Origin: Prevotella sp.
GTDB lineage: Bacteria; Bacteroidota; Bacteroidia; Bacteroidales; Bacteroidaceae
Direction of reading: 5' to 3'
DNA: 64,000 nt
Assembly (NCBI GenBank): GCA_022511075.1
Contig: JAFLSE010000009.1
Coordinates: 25,210 to 89,209, forward strand
This document shows, one piece after another, positions 43,054-53,498 of this stretch. The notes beneath the pieces were generated by a model that did not search any database, was not told the origin of the DNA, and worked only from the letters and a program-made list of their open reading frames with translations. Within the stretch, counting starts at the first letter, position 1; every line of letters begins with the position of its first letter. The position numbers were made by a program, and so were the translations under genes.

Positions 43054-45177
43054 TTATTCTCCTCTTTGAACGAATCCGTAGCCATTGGTAAATCCACCTG
43101 TAGCCATGGTGTTTGGAGAGAACGGGAAGAGGTAGATAGGAGCTTTGGTATAGTCATACTGATAGAACAGATATGTGGTATACTCAGCTTCGTTGTCAAC
43201 GATATCCTTACCCCATGCGGTTTCTGCGTAACCGTCAGCCTTCAAAGCAGCAATTTCATCATCTGTCAGTTTTGTGAACAAGCCCTTGATAGCGACGTTA
43301 GTCTTTGTGTCAGTATAAGCCCATCCATAAGAAGCCCAGTCATCATTCTGACCACGCCATGACGGATAAAGGATAGGATCGTCTTCCTGACCTGCAGGAC
43401 ACTGAGCCGTCAGGCGGTAACCCTTTTCTGCCTGAGCGTCAACCATCTTTGTCCATATATACATAGAGATTACATTACCGTTTTCAAACTCATAGCAACC
43501 GTTGGTCTTCAAACCATTAACCATAGCTGTTTGGAGATCCTTGATAGCCTTGATCTTCTTAGGAAGCAAACCTGTGCGAATCAATGTCCAACGACGGTCA
43601 CCTTCACCAGCAAATTCAAAACCACGCTCGTCGATGACAGCTTCCAAGAGAGAACCTTCTTTAGCGATGAATGCGTCAATATTACCGTTGCCGCCAAATG
43701 CACGGTCGCGAATAATCTTCAAATATTGTTTTGCAGTAGCATCGTCACCCAATGCAGCTGCTGCCTCTGCCAAGCCGAGGTAAACCTCCGACATACGCAT
43801 ATAAGGAGCATTGATACCCGAAGTACGTTGACCCTTTGTCCATACTGTATGTTGACGGTTCTCATCGAATTTGTTGCAAGAAATACCACCACCGTTAGTT
43901 GTTGAGCCAGGTTTGAAAGGTATCAGTTTCTCTGTTCCTTTTCCGTCTGAGCCTGTTACGGCACAAGATACGTCGCGACGAAGGTCGTTAGGATCGAACA
44001 CACCATAGTAGAATGCAGGGTTGATACGTCCCTGAGCATAACTCTTGCAAGGATATGCATTTGAGCTACCACCTCCTGAAGGACGACCGAGAGAGTAAGG
44101 ACGTGGGGAGTTACCCGATCCTTGCTGGAACGGCTCTTCATAGATAGACTCATCAGCATAACCATTATCGTCGTCATGCAACTGCTGGAAGTAATATTGA
44201 TATGGGTTGCCAAACACTCTGCCCTTGTCTGTGCCGCGTGGGTCAACGGTTATTAATTTCGCAGCACCTGCATTTGTGATTGCTTTCTGGAAATACTCCT
44301 TAGCAGTGGTGTAGAGATTTCTCCAGTCAGAACGACGGGCATACTCTGCATTGTTGTTTGGTGCACCTATTGTCTCAAATGAAAGGGTGGTTCCTTTACC
44401 ATCGGTATAGGCAACAGTGTTATCTGTGCGGCGCACCTGATAGCCACCGGCATCCAAAGCCATACGACCGATGAGAGCATCAACGTAAGTCTTAGAGAAT
44501 AAGTTTTTGTTGTCTTTTCCCACAGGGTTCATCAGCGGTTCTACTTTCTTCAGCTGGTCAATCAGGACATCATAAATAGAGTCGCGAGAGGTAAGGCCGC
44601 CGGCTGCTTTACCCATTTCTGTTACGAAAGGAACATCGCCATAGTACTTAATCAACTCGCGATAGACAGTAGCGCGCAGGGCAACAGCCTCGCCATACAA
44701 CTGGCTCAGGTCTGAAGCTGAAGTCTGCTGCATCATAGCCTCATAACCGTCGGTACTCTCAATGGCAGAAGCAATGGCATTAGCCTTACTCAACACTGAG
44801 AACAGAACACTGTAAGGGCTGTTAGGAGCCTCTTTACCATAACCAACAGGGTCGTAGTTACCTGCCTCAGTACCATTGGTATAAAAACTCTCTGGAACAT
44901 GGCGCAAAGGTTGGTTGGCGTATGCCTCTGGGTGACGCATAATGTCTGAACCTGCCAAATCTAATGCATAATACAGACCGTCACCAAAAATATGAGAACC
45001 GATGGCACCATGCCATTCACCATAAGCTCCATCCATAGCCGCACGAGCTGTAGTCATATTCGAGAACACGAATTCAGCATCGGCCTGTGACTTTGAACTG
45101 GTCTCAAGAAAATCGCCACAAGATGATGTAGCTAATACTCCAGCAGCACAAAGTGCGATATAAAATATATTTTTCAT
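43054..45177 (-). CDS. SusD/RagB-family outer-membrane nutrient-binding lipoprotein
   Basis: A 707-residue lipoprotein (MKNIFYIALCAAGVLATSSC, lipobox cysteine at residue 20). It begins the mature part GDFLETSSKSQADAEFVF, the SusD start pattern, with helical TPR-like segments and the C-terminal SusD features (APYMRMSEVYLGLAEAAAAL, AVIDERGFEFAGEGDRRWTL). At 707 residues it is longer than SusD (551), typical for forms that bind bulky glycans or peptides. It caps the SusC channel at the surface. No glycosidase or regulator lies next to the pair, so the ligand cannot be told. It follows susC by 24 bp and is followed by a palindromic terminator. Confidence 0.95.
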   Translation of the reverse strand: MKNIFYIALCAAGVLATSSCGDFLETSSKSQADAEFVFSNMTTARAAMDGAYGEWHGAIGSHIFGDGLYYALDLAGSDIMRHPEAYANQPLRHVPESFYTNGTEAGNYDPVGYGKEAPNSPYSVLFSVLSKANAIASAIESTDGYEAMMQQTSASDLSQLYGEAVALRATVYRELIKYYGDVPFVTEMGKAAGGLTSRDSIYDVLIDQLKKVEPLMNPVGKDNKNLFSKTYVDALIGRMALDAGGYQVRRTDNTVAYTDGKGTTLSFETIGAPNNNAEYARRSDWRNLYTTAKEYFQKAITNAGAAKLITVDPRGTDKGRVFGNPYQYYFQQLHDDDNGYADESIYEEPFQQGSGNSPRPYSLGRPSGGGSSNAYPCKSYAQGRINPAFYYGVFDPNDLRRDVSCAVTGSDGKGTEKLIPFKPGSTTNGGGISCNKFDENRQHTVWTKGQRTSGINAPYMRMSEVYLGLAEAAAALGDDATAKQYLKIIRDRAFGGNGNIDAFIAKEGSLLEAVIDERGFEFAGEGDRRWTLIRTGLLPKKIKAIKDLQTAMVNGLKTNGCYEFENGNVISMYIWTKMVDAQAEKGYRLTAQCPAGQEDDPILYPSWRGQNDDWASYGWAYTDTKTNVAIKGLFTKLTDDEIAALKADGYAETAWGKDIVDNEAEYTTYLFYQYDYTKAPIYLFPFSPNTMATGGFTNGYGFVQRGE

Positions 45178-45201
45178 ATTGTATTTCTCCTTATGTTTTG
45201 T

Positions 45202-48200
45202 TTAGAATGTTACATTAAGACCAAATGTAAATGTGCGGGTCTTCGGATAAGATTCGTAGTCGTAATTCGGAGTTGGGAATCCTGCATAAGAACTATCTGC
45301 ATTCGGGCTTACGTTCACGTCAGGATCCAATCCGCTATACTTCTTAAGGCAGAAGAGGTTGCTACCCGTAAAGTAGATACGTGCATTGTTGATACCAACC
45401 TTCTTTGTCCACACTTTCGGGAAGGTGTAACCCAATGTGAAAGTCTGCAGGCGGAGGAACGAAGCATCCTCAACAAATTCAGAGTTTGCATAACCATATT
45501 CCATATAAGGAAGTGCATACTTTGCATTTGCGTTCAAGGCTGCAAGTCCAGCAGGATCAGTTACAGCTTGAAGATCACCGTTTGCATCTGGTGCATATAT
45601 GCGCCATGTTTCGCCATATACAGACAGACGACCTGCACCGAGACTGGTATCTTTGTCACCTATCATGGCACGCATTGCGTTAGCGTTGTAAACCTTACCA
45701 CCAATCTGATATGTGAAGCCGAGGCTGAAATCTATTGCCTTCCAGTTACCAAAAATGTTAAAGCCACCAGTAAGGTCTGGCTGTGTTTCGCCAATAATGG
45801 TTACATCGTCATTGTCAACAACACCGTTACCATCGGTATCAACAAACTTTACCATACCAGGATATGCTGTCTGACCTTCAGCCAACTTTCCAGCAAAAAC
45901 ACCAGAACCTGTGTTACCTCCAAGAGCAGCCTTGTTATCAACAACACCTGGCTTCAAGGTGTAAACACCATTGTCATAGTTGAAGTCGTCGAGTGTATAA
46001 AAGCCGGCACTCTTGAAACCTTGAATCAAACCAACGGGCTTACCTTCAAGTACAACGTAGTCATAGTATGGAACACGCAGTGTTGAACCCCAACCTGTGT
46101 GAGCGCTTGCCTCAACACCGTCGGCAAGTTCTTCAACCTTATTCTTGTTCCAACTCATTGTCATACCAACGTTAAGGTTGAAATCCTTTGTCTTAACAGC
46201 ATTATAGTTCAATGCTAATTCAATACCTTTGTTAGAAGTTTTGGCAACATTCTGCATCTGATGGCTGAAACCTGTAGACGGGTCACAAGGAACAAACATC
46301 AGAACGTCTTTTGTGGTATTCCAATAGTAGTCTAAACTACCGTGTAGCCTACCATTCCAGAAACCAAAGTCAAGACCGATGTTACGAGAAATGGTTGTCT
46401 CCCACTTCAAGTCAGGATTACCAAGGTTGCCTGTAGGCTTGTATGTAGTAACTGTCTGACCATTGATAGTTGTTGTACCTGTTTCCCATATAGTGTTGAA
46501 CATACTGTCATCAATATTGTCGTTACCCGATGTACCAAAAGAGAGACGGAGTTTCAGGTTGCTCAGCCAATCTTGTGTTCCCTCCATCCATGGCTCATCT
46601 GAAATACGCCATGCTGCAGCTGCAGCAGGGAAATAGCCCCAGTGGTTGTCCTTGCTAAACTTAGAAGAACCGTCGGCACGCATAGTGAGGGTCAAGAGAT
46701 AACGCTCCATGAATGTATAGTTGGCACGACCAAACCAAGAAAGTGTGTGTGATGGTGTTCCAACAGTAGTACGAACATACTCTTTTCCATTCGGAGTGTA
46801 GAAACCGATGTTTGCAAATGCATAGTCCATATTCCACTCTGCAGGGTATCCTGTACCATAGATGCGGCTGCTGTTAGACTTTCTTGCGAGAACTTCGTTA
46901 CCAACCATCACATTCAGGTTGTGCTTCTCACCAAGTCCCTGAACATCATAGCTCAATGTTGTGTCCCAACGAGTGTTGTAACCATCGCCCTTGTCTAATG
47001 TTGCTGCATTGTAAGCCTCACCATTTGTATTGCCGCCTACCCAGTTCTTAGACTCCGTCCAGTTGCGGGCAACATGCAATTCTGTCTTGGCAATAAGTCC
47101 CTTGATGACTTTCCATGTCAATGCAGTATTAACGCCTATACGATATCTGTCACGGATATTTTGGTAGTCATTTATTACGTTGACTGGATTGTATGTCTCG
47201 TCGGCGTTTGCACTACCCATACCGAGGTCTGTGGCATCACCCGTTCCTAACGGATTTACAATAGGGTTGAACTTGTATGCCTTAGTAGCAAGATTGTATT
47301 GACTGCCCATGAAGCGCATCTCGCTGTAGCGAGCGTCAATATTCAACTGAAGATTCTTGGAAAGTTCTTGTGCAAGTTTGAAGTTGGCACTCCAACGACG
47401 CATACCGGCATTAATAAGATTACCTTTGTTGTCCATGTAGTTCACAGAAGCATAGTATTTGGTACGTGCCGTTCCTCCGCTTACAGAAAGGTCATGATTC
47501 CATGCATGACCACTTTCCATAACATCGTCCATCCAATTATGGGCTTCCTGGTTCTTGTATTCATTGAGGTGGTTGCCATACTGACTACCAAGTCCATAGA
47601 ACTTTGCAACGTTGTCTGCGTATGTATCACCCAACGACTTTGCATAACTCCATGTATTTAGCACAAAATCGTATGCATTTGTGATGTCCAGTTTATTAGG
47701 CTCTGCCTTGTACTGATAGTACATATTGTAGCGTACTGTAGCCTTGCCTTCCTTGGCACCCTTTGTAGTAATAAGGATAACACCGTTGGCACCACGTGCA
47801 CCGTAGATAGCGGTAGAAGCAGCATCTTTCAATACGTCAAGACTCTCAATGTTGTCGGCAGGAATATCGTCGATGCTTGACACCTGCACACCGTCAACGA
47901 TAAACAAAGGATCGTTGCTCTGTGTGATAGAGCCACCACCACGAACGCGGATTGACATGGTTGCACCCGGACGACCGTCTTGTGATATAATGTTCACACC
48001 AGGGAGCTGACCTTGCAGTGCTTCTGCAATGTTTGAAACAGGGTTTGCTGCCAATTTGTCTCCAGATACCGATGCAACAGAACCTGTCAGGTCGCGGCGC
48101 TTCATCGTACCATAACCTACAACAACAACCTCGTCGAGACCTTCTGCATCGTCTTGCAAAGTGATGTTGAAGCTGCTTTGATTGCTTACGGTTACTGTTT

Positions 48201-48441
48201 GTGACTTGCAACCAACATAGGAGAATGTCAGTTTATCACCATTGTTTATACCAGACAAACTGAAATTACCTTCGGCGTTAGTTACCCCCCCCACTCCTTT
48301 GGAGGTGAGAATGGTTACACCAATCAGTGGGTCGCCTGACGCATCTTTCACACTACCTGTAACTGTTTTCTGCGCATATGCGACAAAACAGAACAGGCTC
48401 AGAAATAAAGCCATAGCGGCTCTTTTGAGTTTTAGATACAT
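45202..48441 (-). CDS. SusC/RagA-family TonB-dependent outer-membrane transporter
   Basis: A 1079-residue porin with signal peptide (MYLKLKRAAMALFLSLFCFV, cut near AYAQ). The mature part has a carboxypeptidase-regulatory-like domain (VTGSVKDASGDPLIGVTILT), a TonB-box region (DEVVVVGYGTMKRRDLTG), the plug (NIAEALQGQLPGVNIISQDG, DPLFIVDGV) and a 22-strand barrel ending FTFGLNVTF. It imports oligomers bound by the partner SusD, powered by TonB. A run of eight G (minus strand, 48285-48292) lies in codons about 50-53 and could slip to switch the gene off. The promoter is at 48486-48516. Confidence 0.96.
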   Translation of the reverse strand: MYLKLKRAAMALFLSLFCFVAYAQKTVTGSVKDASGDPLIGVTILTSKGVGGVTNAEGNFSLSGINNGDKLTFSYVGCKSQTVTVSNQSSFNITLQDDAEGLDEVVVVGYGTMKRRDLTGSVASVSGDKLAANPVSNIAEALQGQLPGVNIISQDGRPGATMSIRVRGGGSITQSNDPLFIVDGVQVSSIDDIPADNIESLDVLKDAASTAIYGARGANGVILITTKGAKEGKATVRYNMYYQYKAEPNKLDITNAYDFVLNTWSYAKSLGDTYADNVAKFYGLGSQYGNHLNEYKNQEAHNWMDDVMESGHAWNHDLSVSGGTARTKYYASVNYMDNKGNLINAGMRRWSANFKLAQELSKNLQLNIDARYSEMRFMGSQYNLATKAYKFNPIVNPLGTGDATDLGMGSANADETYNPVNVINDYQNIRDRYRIGVNTALTWKVIKGLIAKTELHVARNWTESKNWVGGNTNGEAYNAATLDKGDGYNTRWDTTLSYDVQGLGEKHNLNVMVGNEVLARKSNSSRIYGTGYPAEWNMDYAFANIGFYTPNGKEYVRTTVGTPSHTLSWFGRANYTFMERYLLTLTMRADGSSKFSKDNHWGYFPAAAAAWRISDEPWMEGTQDWLSNLKLRLSFGTSGNDNIDDSMFNTIWETGTTTINGQTVTTYKPTGNLGNPDLKWETTISRNIGLDFGFWNGRLHGSLDYYWNTTKDVLMFVPCDPSTGFSHQMQNVAKTSNKGIELALNYNAVKTKDFNLNVGMTMSWNKNKVEELADGVEASAHTGWGSTLRVPYYDYVVLEGKPVGLIQGFKSAGFYTLDDFNYDNGVYTLKPGVVDNKAALGGNTGSGVFAGKLAEGQTAYPGMVKFVDTDGNGVVDNDDVTIIGETQPDLTGGFNIFGNWKAIDFSLGFTYQIGGKVYNANAMRAMIGDKDTSLGAGRLSVYGETWRIYAPDANGDLQAVTDPAGLAALNANAKYALPYMEYGYANSEFVEDASFLRLQTFTLGYTFPKVWTKKVGINNARIYFTGSNLFCLKKYSGLDPDVNVSPNADSSYAGFPTPNYDYESYPKTRTFTFGLNVTF

Positions 48442-48485
48442 AAATGTTAGTTTTAGTTATACTTAAAGTAGTTATTTGTCGGTTG

Positions 48486-48516
48486 CAAAATTAACAATAA
48501 TTATCATAAAAACAAA
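48486..48516 (-). promoter_or_regulatory. Promoter of susCD
   Basis: On the minus strand, TTTG (48513-48516) and TAATTTTG (48486-48493) are 19 bp apart, giving a leader of about 40 nt. No inverted repeats of an invertible promoter are seen around it. Confidence 0.8.
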
Positions 48517-48536
48517 AGGAATAACAAAAGAAAAAC

Positions 48537-48567
48537 AAAAAAGCCGTTAAATATTAACGACTTTTAA
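48537..48567 (-). terminator. Terminator after the thrS-nitroreductase pair
   Basis: An 11-bp stem with one mismatch (AAAAG-CGTTAA with TTAACG-CTTTT) and a 3-nt loop, 34 bp after the nitroreductase stop. On the minus strand it is followed by a T-run. Confidence 0.75.
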
Positions 48568-48600
48568 TGATTATAATAAGACCCTTGTGATATAATAATA

Positions 48601-49344
48601 TCAGTCATTCATGAATCCCTGCATCTTGAGTGCCTCAAGCATGCCACGGCTCATTGCTTCGTTGGCTTCCTTTGTGTAGCGAATATCGGTGAAAACCTGT
48701 GCAAGGGTTTCCTTGTTGTTTATTTCCACGAAATGCTTGTTCTCGGGCAATGCCTCGCGTACATTATAATAATTGTCGATGTCCTCTGAGGTATAGTCTT
48801 TATAACTCTCGTTGTGAACAAACGATGCAAGCGGCAGACGGTCAGTAAGAGCAGGTTGCTCATCGGGCCAACCAAGTGTCAGTGTAGCCACAGGCATCAC
48901 GAGTTTTGGCAGGTTGAGTGCCTCAATAATCATCTTCGGCATATAAATGGTCGTACCGAGATAGCACAAACCTAATCCTGCTTCCTCGGCGAGATTGCAG
49001 AATGTCTGCGTATAGAGCAGCGCATCGGATGCTGCATTGAGGAACGAAAGGAAATTGTCATATCCTGGCACAGCCTTGCGTGCCTCACACCAACGTGTGG
49101 TGCGGCGGAAGTCGGCGCAGATGGTAAGTACCACGGGGGCATTCTTCAGCATTGGCTGATTGAAATGTGCTGGCGACAGTTTTTCCTTGCCCTCTTCGCT
49201 GCGTGTAACAACCACGCTGTAAAGCTGAAGGTTGCCCATTGTCTGCGTGCGTGCCGCATCTTCAAGCAAGGAGGAGAGCAGTTGTTCGCTCACCTCCTTG
49301 TTGCTGTATTTCCTTATGGTACGTCGTGTTTTTATGTTCATCAT
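48601..49344 (-). CDS. NfsA-like nitroreductase family flavoprotein
   Basis: A 247-residue FMN enzyme. The start has the RRTIRKYSNKEVSEQLL pattern that binds FMN phosphate, then VVLTICADFRRTTRWCE, ALLYTQTFCNLAEEAGLGLC, and VATLTLGWPDEQPALTDRLP. The last is the NfsA/FRP-type segment rather than NfsB. It reduces quinones, nitro compounds or disulfides with NAD(P)H; the natural substrate is not known. It follows thrS by 12 bp, probably as the second gene of its operon. Confidence 0.85.
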   Translation of the reverse strand: MMNIKTRRTIRKYSNKEVSEQLLSSLLEDAARTQTMGNLQLYSVVVTRSEEGKEKLSPAHFNQPMLKNAPVVLTICADFRRTTRWCEARKAVPGYDNFLSFLNAASDALLYTQTFCNLAEEAGLGLCYLGTTIYMPKMIIEALNLPKLVMPVATLTLGWPDEQPALTDRLPLASFVHNESYKDYTSEDIDNYYNVREALPENKHFVEINNKETLAQVFTDIRYTKEANEAMSRGMLEALKMQGFMND

Positions 49345-49356
49345 AACGTTTGGGAA

Positions 49357-51321
49357 TTAGTCCTCTGGACGTATGTCTGTGGCTTTAAGTTGCTCTGCCA
49401 CCTCGTCGTTTATCTTCTTTGCAAACTCGGCTATGGTCATCACGCCACGCTCCTCGCTGCCTTGCTTGCGAATGCTCACTGTGCCGTCTTCCTGCTCCTT
49501 CTCACCAACGATTACCATATACGGAATGCGCTTCATTTCGTTGTCGCGCACCTTCCTGCCTATCTTCTCGTTGCGGTTGTCAACAACAGCGCGCACGCCT
49601 TGTACGTCGAGTGCTTCTGCCACCTTCTTTGCATAGTCGCCGAATTTCTCGGATATAGGCAGAATTGCCACCTGCTCTGGAGTGAGCCACAATGGGAAAT
49701 GTCCTGCCGTATGCTCTATGAGCACAGCCGTGAAACGCTCCATTGAGCCGAAAGGCGCACGGTGCACCATCACCGGTGTCTTCTTAGTGTTGTCCTCGTC
49801 GGTATATTCCAAGCCGAAACGCACAGGCAGGTTGTAATCCACCTGTATTGTTCCGAGTTGCCAGCGGCGGCCGATGGCATCCTTCACCATGAAGTCGAGT
49901 TTAGGACCGTAGAACGCAGCCTCGCCATACTCAATCTTAGCGTTGAGACCTTTCTCGCGACAAGCCTCGATGATAGCCTGCTCTCCCTTTTCCCAAACCT
50001 CGTCGCTACCGATGTATTTCTCGTGGTCGTTAGGGTCACGGAGCGAAATCTGTGCCTCCACGTTTGCGAAATTGAACGTTGAGAATACCGTGTTGATGAT
50101 GTCCATAACGCGCTCAAACTCCTGCTTTACCTGGTCGGGACGGCAGAAAATGTGGGCATCGTCCTGCGTGAACGAGCGCACACGGGTCAATCCGTGCAAC
50201 TCTCCGCTCTGCTCATAGCGGTATACCGTGCCGAACTCTGCAATGCGCAGAGGCAGTTCCCTGTAAGAACGCGGCTTCTGGGCATATACCTCGCAGTGGT
50301 GAGGGCAGTTCATAGGCTTGAGCATATACTCCTCGCCTTCCTCGGGTGTTGTTATTGGGCGGAACGAATCCTTGCCATAGTGTGCATAGTGTCCACTGGT
50401 TACATACAGGCTCTTGCTGCCTATGTGCGGAGTTATAACCTCTTGATAACCATAGCGCTTTTGTATTTTGCGAAGCATGTCTTGCAGGCGCAAACGCAAG
50501 TCAGTGCCTTTCGGCAACCATATTGGCAATCCCTTGCCTACTCGCTCCGAGAACATAAACAGTTCCATTTCCTTGCCAATCTTGCGGTGGTCGCGCTTCT
50601 TAGCCTCCTCAAGCATCAGCAGATACTCGTCGAGCATGCTTTTCTTTGGGAACGATATACCGTAGAGGCGCTGCATCTGCTCACGGGTAGCGTCGCCACG
50701 CCAGAAAGCACCAGCCACGCTTGTGAGTTTCACAGCCTTAATTATTCCTGTGTTCACGATGTGCGGACCTTTGCAGAGGTCGGTAAAGTTGCCTTGCGTA
50801 TATGTCGTTATTGAGCCGTCTTCGAGGTCCTGCTCAATGTGCTCGCACTTGTATGTCTGTCCTGCTGCACTGAATTGTGCAAGACAATCTGCCTTGCTTA
50901 TCTCCTTGCGCACCACGTTTTCCTTCTTGCCGGCGAGTTCCTTCATCTTTGCCTCAATGGCAGGAAAGTCGCTCTCCTTGATGCTTTGTCCGTCCTTGCA
51001 CAGTACATCGTAGAAGAAACCATTCTCCACGGCAGGACCGAATCCGAACTGAATGCCGGGATAGAGTTCCTGCAAAGCCTCGGCAAGCAAGTGGGCAGAG
51101 GTGTGCCAGAAGGCATGCTTACCCTCTTCGTCCTCAAACTTGTAGAGGGCAATAGTTGCGTCCTCGTTGATTGGGCGGTTAAGTTCAGTAGTCTCGCCGT
51201 TTACTCCACAAGCCACAACGTTGCGAGCCAGAGCAGGCGAAATGCTCTCGGCTATCATAAGTCCGGTAACGCCCTTTTCATACTCGCGAACGTCGCCGTT
51301 AGGGAATGTAATTTTTATCAT
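49357..51321 (-). CDS. thrS: Threonine--tRNA ligase
   Basis: A 654-residue class II synthetase. Domains in order: TGS ([20 protein letters not shown]), the editing/SAD domain with [11 protein letters not shown] and [19 protein letters not shown], the catalytic core with zinc ligands ([10 protein letters not shown]), motif 2 ([15 protein letters not shown]), motif 3 ([12 protein letters not shown] follows [11 protein letters not shown]) and the anticodon-binding domain. It is intact and of usual length. It is not linked to infC-rpmI-rplT here. No T-box or known leader is seen; the promoter is at 51358-51389. Confidence 0.97.
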   Translation of the reverse strand: MIKITFPNGDVREYEKGVTGLMIAESISPALARNVVACGVNGETTELNRPINEDATIALYKFEDEEGKHAFWHTSAHLLAEALQELYPGIQFGFGPAVENGFFYDVLCKDGQSIKESDFPAIEAKMKELAGKKENVVRKEISKADCLAQFSAAGQTYKCEHIEQDLEDGSITTYTQGNFTDLCKGPHIVNTGIIKAVKLTSVAGAFWRGDATREQMQRLYGISFPKKSMLDEYLLMLEEAKKRDHRKIGKEMELFMFSERVGKGLPIWLPKGTDLRLRLQDMLRKIQKRYGYQEVITPHIGSKSLYVTSGHYAHYGKDSFRPITTPEEGEEYMLKPMNCPHHCEVYAQKPRSYRELPLRIAEFGTVYRYEQSGELHGLTRVRSFTQDDAHIFCRPDQVKQEFERVMDIINTVFSTFNFANVEAQISLRDPNDHEKYIGSDEVWEKGEQAIIEACREKGLNAKIEYGEAAFYGPKLDFMVKDAIGRRWQLGTIQVDYNLPVRFGLEYTDEDNTKKTPVMVHRAPFGSMERFTAVLIEHTAGHFPLWLTPEQVAILPISEKFGDYAKKVAEALDVQGVRAVVDNRNEKIGRKVRDNEMKRIPYMVIVGEKEQEDGTVSIRKQGSEERGVMTIAEFAKKINDEVAEQLKATDIRPED

Positions 51322-51357
51322 ATTCTTATTGTTTTATCCTTCTGTCTTTTGTGGGCA

Positions 51358-51389
51358 CAAAATTACAAAAATTATTCAAAACAGGCAAA
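51358..51389 (-). promoter_or_regulatory. Promoter of thrS
   Basis: On the minus strand, TTTG (51386-51389) and TAATTTTG (51358-51365) are 20 bp apart, with a leader of about 30 nt. It lies in the 106-bp gap after the TPR gene. Confidence 0.8.
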
Positions 51390-51427
51390 TAATTGTCGCA
51401 TAAATTGCTTGCATGCCGTGCATCAGC

Positions 51428-53434
51428 CTAATCCTTACTGCGAGCCTTGTCGCTCTGCCGTGCATCGGCGGTTGCCGATTTTATCACGCTGTATGCCTTG
51501 TATATGCCCAATTCGCCAGCCTTGCCCAGGTCGGCAATGCCTTCTTGCAGCCGCTTTGTCCTCACGAGGGCAAGCCCCCTGTTATAGTATGCCTCCGCCA
51601 AGTTGGGGTCAAGTTCTATTGCTTTCGTATAGTCCTCTATGGCGTGTTGCATATCCGCACGTTCCACAAACACGTTGCCGCGGTTATAGTACAGGTATGG
51701 CGACTGCCCGTCAAGGCGTATAGCCTCCGTCAGGTCGCTCAGCACGTTGGCTGTCTTCATGCCTACATCTGTGCCTTGCGAAGCATTGAATTGGTTTATC
51801 TTCTGCTGACATACGGCTCTCTGCCAGAATGCCAGTGCCGAAGTGCTGTCTGCTTGCAGGTAGGTGGTGAGGTCGTCAGCCGCTCCCTCGTAGTTTTGTA
51901 TCACCGAATATGTTATGGCGCGTCGTAGCAACAGCGGCAGAGTCTCTTTCATTGTCCGTGCCTCTTGTATTCTGATTGTCAGTGTGTCGAGCAGGTTGAA
52001 GTATTGGCGTGTCCGCACCTCGTCAAGTTGTGCGCCGTCGCATCTTATGTACACAGGAATGCTCACATTCTTGTCCGATGCCGCAGTGCGGTTAAAGTCG
52101 TCCACTTGCTTGTCGTAGGCTATATATCCGTGTACCTCGTCTTTATATTGCTCAAACGACAGTTCGTACATCGCCATATATTCCATTGCCACCTTGCGGT
52201 TTTGCACCTTGCCGCGATATTCGTTTGAATATTCTGTCTGCACATCTTGCTCGTCGGCAATGGTCAGTTGGTTATACTTGTCGGGGTCAATGTCGCTGCG
52301 CTTGCGTAATTGCTCTTTGTTGAGTCTCGGTTGAGTGCCATAAAGATGCTTGTATAGTTGAGCCTTATATACCCTAAACTCGTCTGCCTCTGCCTGCTTT
52401 GTCATTCCCAGACGGCGGTAGCAAGACGCACGGGCTTCCAAGCCTGCCCAGAAGTTGGGGAATTCATCTATCACCTTCGAGTAGTCGCGTATTGCTCCAC
52501 GCAAATTGCCCGTCTTGTCGAGCAGCAGCGCACGGTTGTATAGTGCCATTATGTTATCAGGCTCCATTCGCAGCACAAAGTCAAAGTCAACTATCGCACG
52601 GTTGTCGTCGCCCACCTGTGCACGCAGCAGTCCTCGGTTGTAGTGGGCAAGGAAGTTGTTTGGCTCAACGTCGAGCGCCATATCATAGTCTGCCATAGCC
52701 CCACGCAAGTTGTTCATGTTCACCCTTGCAAGCGCACGGTTTATATAGTTCACGGCAAGTTTCGGATTCAACCTGATAGCCTCTCCCAGATAGCCGTCAG
52801 CCTCTTTCCAGTCGCGCCTGCCCAATGCAATATAACTGCGTGCCGTCCATGTCTGCGCATTATACGGGTCTATCTCGCAACTCTTCTCCAATGCTTTCTC
52901 TGCGTTTACCGTGTCCTTCTGCTGTATGTATACATCGGCACGCATGGAGTAGCCACGTGCATAGTTGCTCCATTTTGTGAGCATGGTGTCAAGGTCGGCA
53001 TGTGCGCCCTCAAAGTCTTTTTGCTGTATTCGGCACAACACCCTATTGTGCCACATGTGCTGGTTTTCGGGGTCAAACTTCAATGCCTTGGTATAGTCGT
53101 CTATTGCCTCGGCAAACTTGTCTTGCTGAATACGTGTCAGTCCGCGCAGTTCGTATACTCCCACAACGTATGGGTTGCGCTGCATTGCCTCCGTGCAGTC
53201 AGCCTCCGCCCCTGCAAAGTCGTCGAGATAGTATTTGCCTATTGCCCTGAAATACCACGGCTCGTAAAGGTATGGCTTGGCGTTTATGGCTTGGTTGAAA
53301 TATTGTATCGACAACACATAGTCCTCATAATAGAGCGCCGAGCGCCCTATCTGTATCAGTCGGTCGGTGTTGAACTGTGCAAATCCAGCCACCGCCACAA
53401 TCGAGAGTATAGCCGATACAATAGCCCTTCTCAT
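51428..53434 (-). CDS. Exported tetratricopeptide-repeat protein
   Basis: About 668 residues from the ATG at 53434 (an upstream GTG would add two residues). A signal peptide (MRRAIVSAILSIVAVAGFAQ) is followed by TPR units from about residue 30 to 345, spaced at 34, with AIDDYTKALKFDPENQHMWH and NYINRALARVNMNNLRGAMA as examples, and two or three more near the C-terminus (ALVRTKRLQEGIADLGKAGE). The stretch between them (about 360-500) is linker-like. It is periplasmic or at the outer membrane, a scaffold by type. It is the last gene of the SPOR-yqgF-def operon, a common order in Bacteroidales. Confidence 0.85.
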   Translation of the reverse strand: MRRAIVSAILSIVAVAGFAQFNTDRLIQIGRSALYYEDYVLSIQYFNQAINAKPYLYEPWYFRAIGKYYLDDFAGAEADCTEAMQRNPYVVGVYELRGLTRIQQDKFAEAIDDYTKALKFDPENQHMWHNRVLCRIQQKDFEGAHADLDTMLTKWSNYARGYSMRADVYIQQKDTVNAEKALEKSCEIDPYNAQTWTARSYIALGRRDWKEADGYLGEAIRLNPKLAVNYINRALARVNMNNLRGAMADYDMALDVEPNNFLAHYNRGLLRAQVGDDNRAIVDFDFVLRMEPDNIMALYNRALLLDKTGNLRGAIRDYSKVIDEFPNFWAGLEARASCYRRLGMTKQAEADEFRVYKAQLYKHLYGTQPRLNKEQLRKRSDIDPDKYNQLTIADEQDVQTEYSNEYRGKVQNRKVAMEYMAMYELSFEQYKDEVHGYIAYDKQVDDFNRTAASDKNVSIPVYIRCDGAQLDEVRTRQYFNLLDTLTIRIQEARTMKETLPLLLRRAITYSVIQNYEGAADDLTTYLQADSTSALAFWQRAVCQQKINQFNASQGTDVGMKTANVLSDLTEAIRLDGQSPYLYYNRGNVFVERADMQHAIEDYTKAIELDPNLAEAYYNRGLALVRTKRLQEGIADLGKAGELGIYKAYSVIKSATADARQSDKARSKD

Positions 53435-53498
53435 AAACACAATTTAGAATGTTAATATACGCGTGTATATAATATTAAATGTACGCGCGAGGATACGC

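Noticed and set aside
48442..48600. Invertible promoter for susCD
   Set aside because: No flanking inverted repeats and no adjacent invertase gene; the promoter is a fixed, standard one.
51322..51427. T-box or other leader riboswitch before thrS
   Set aside because: The leader is only about 30 nt, too short, and no T-box sequence is seen.
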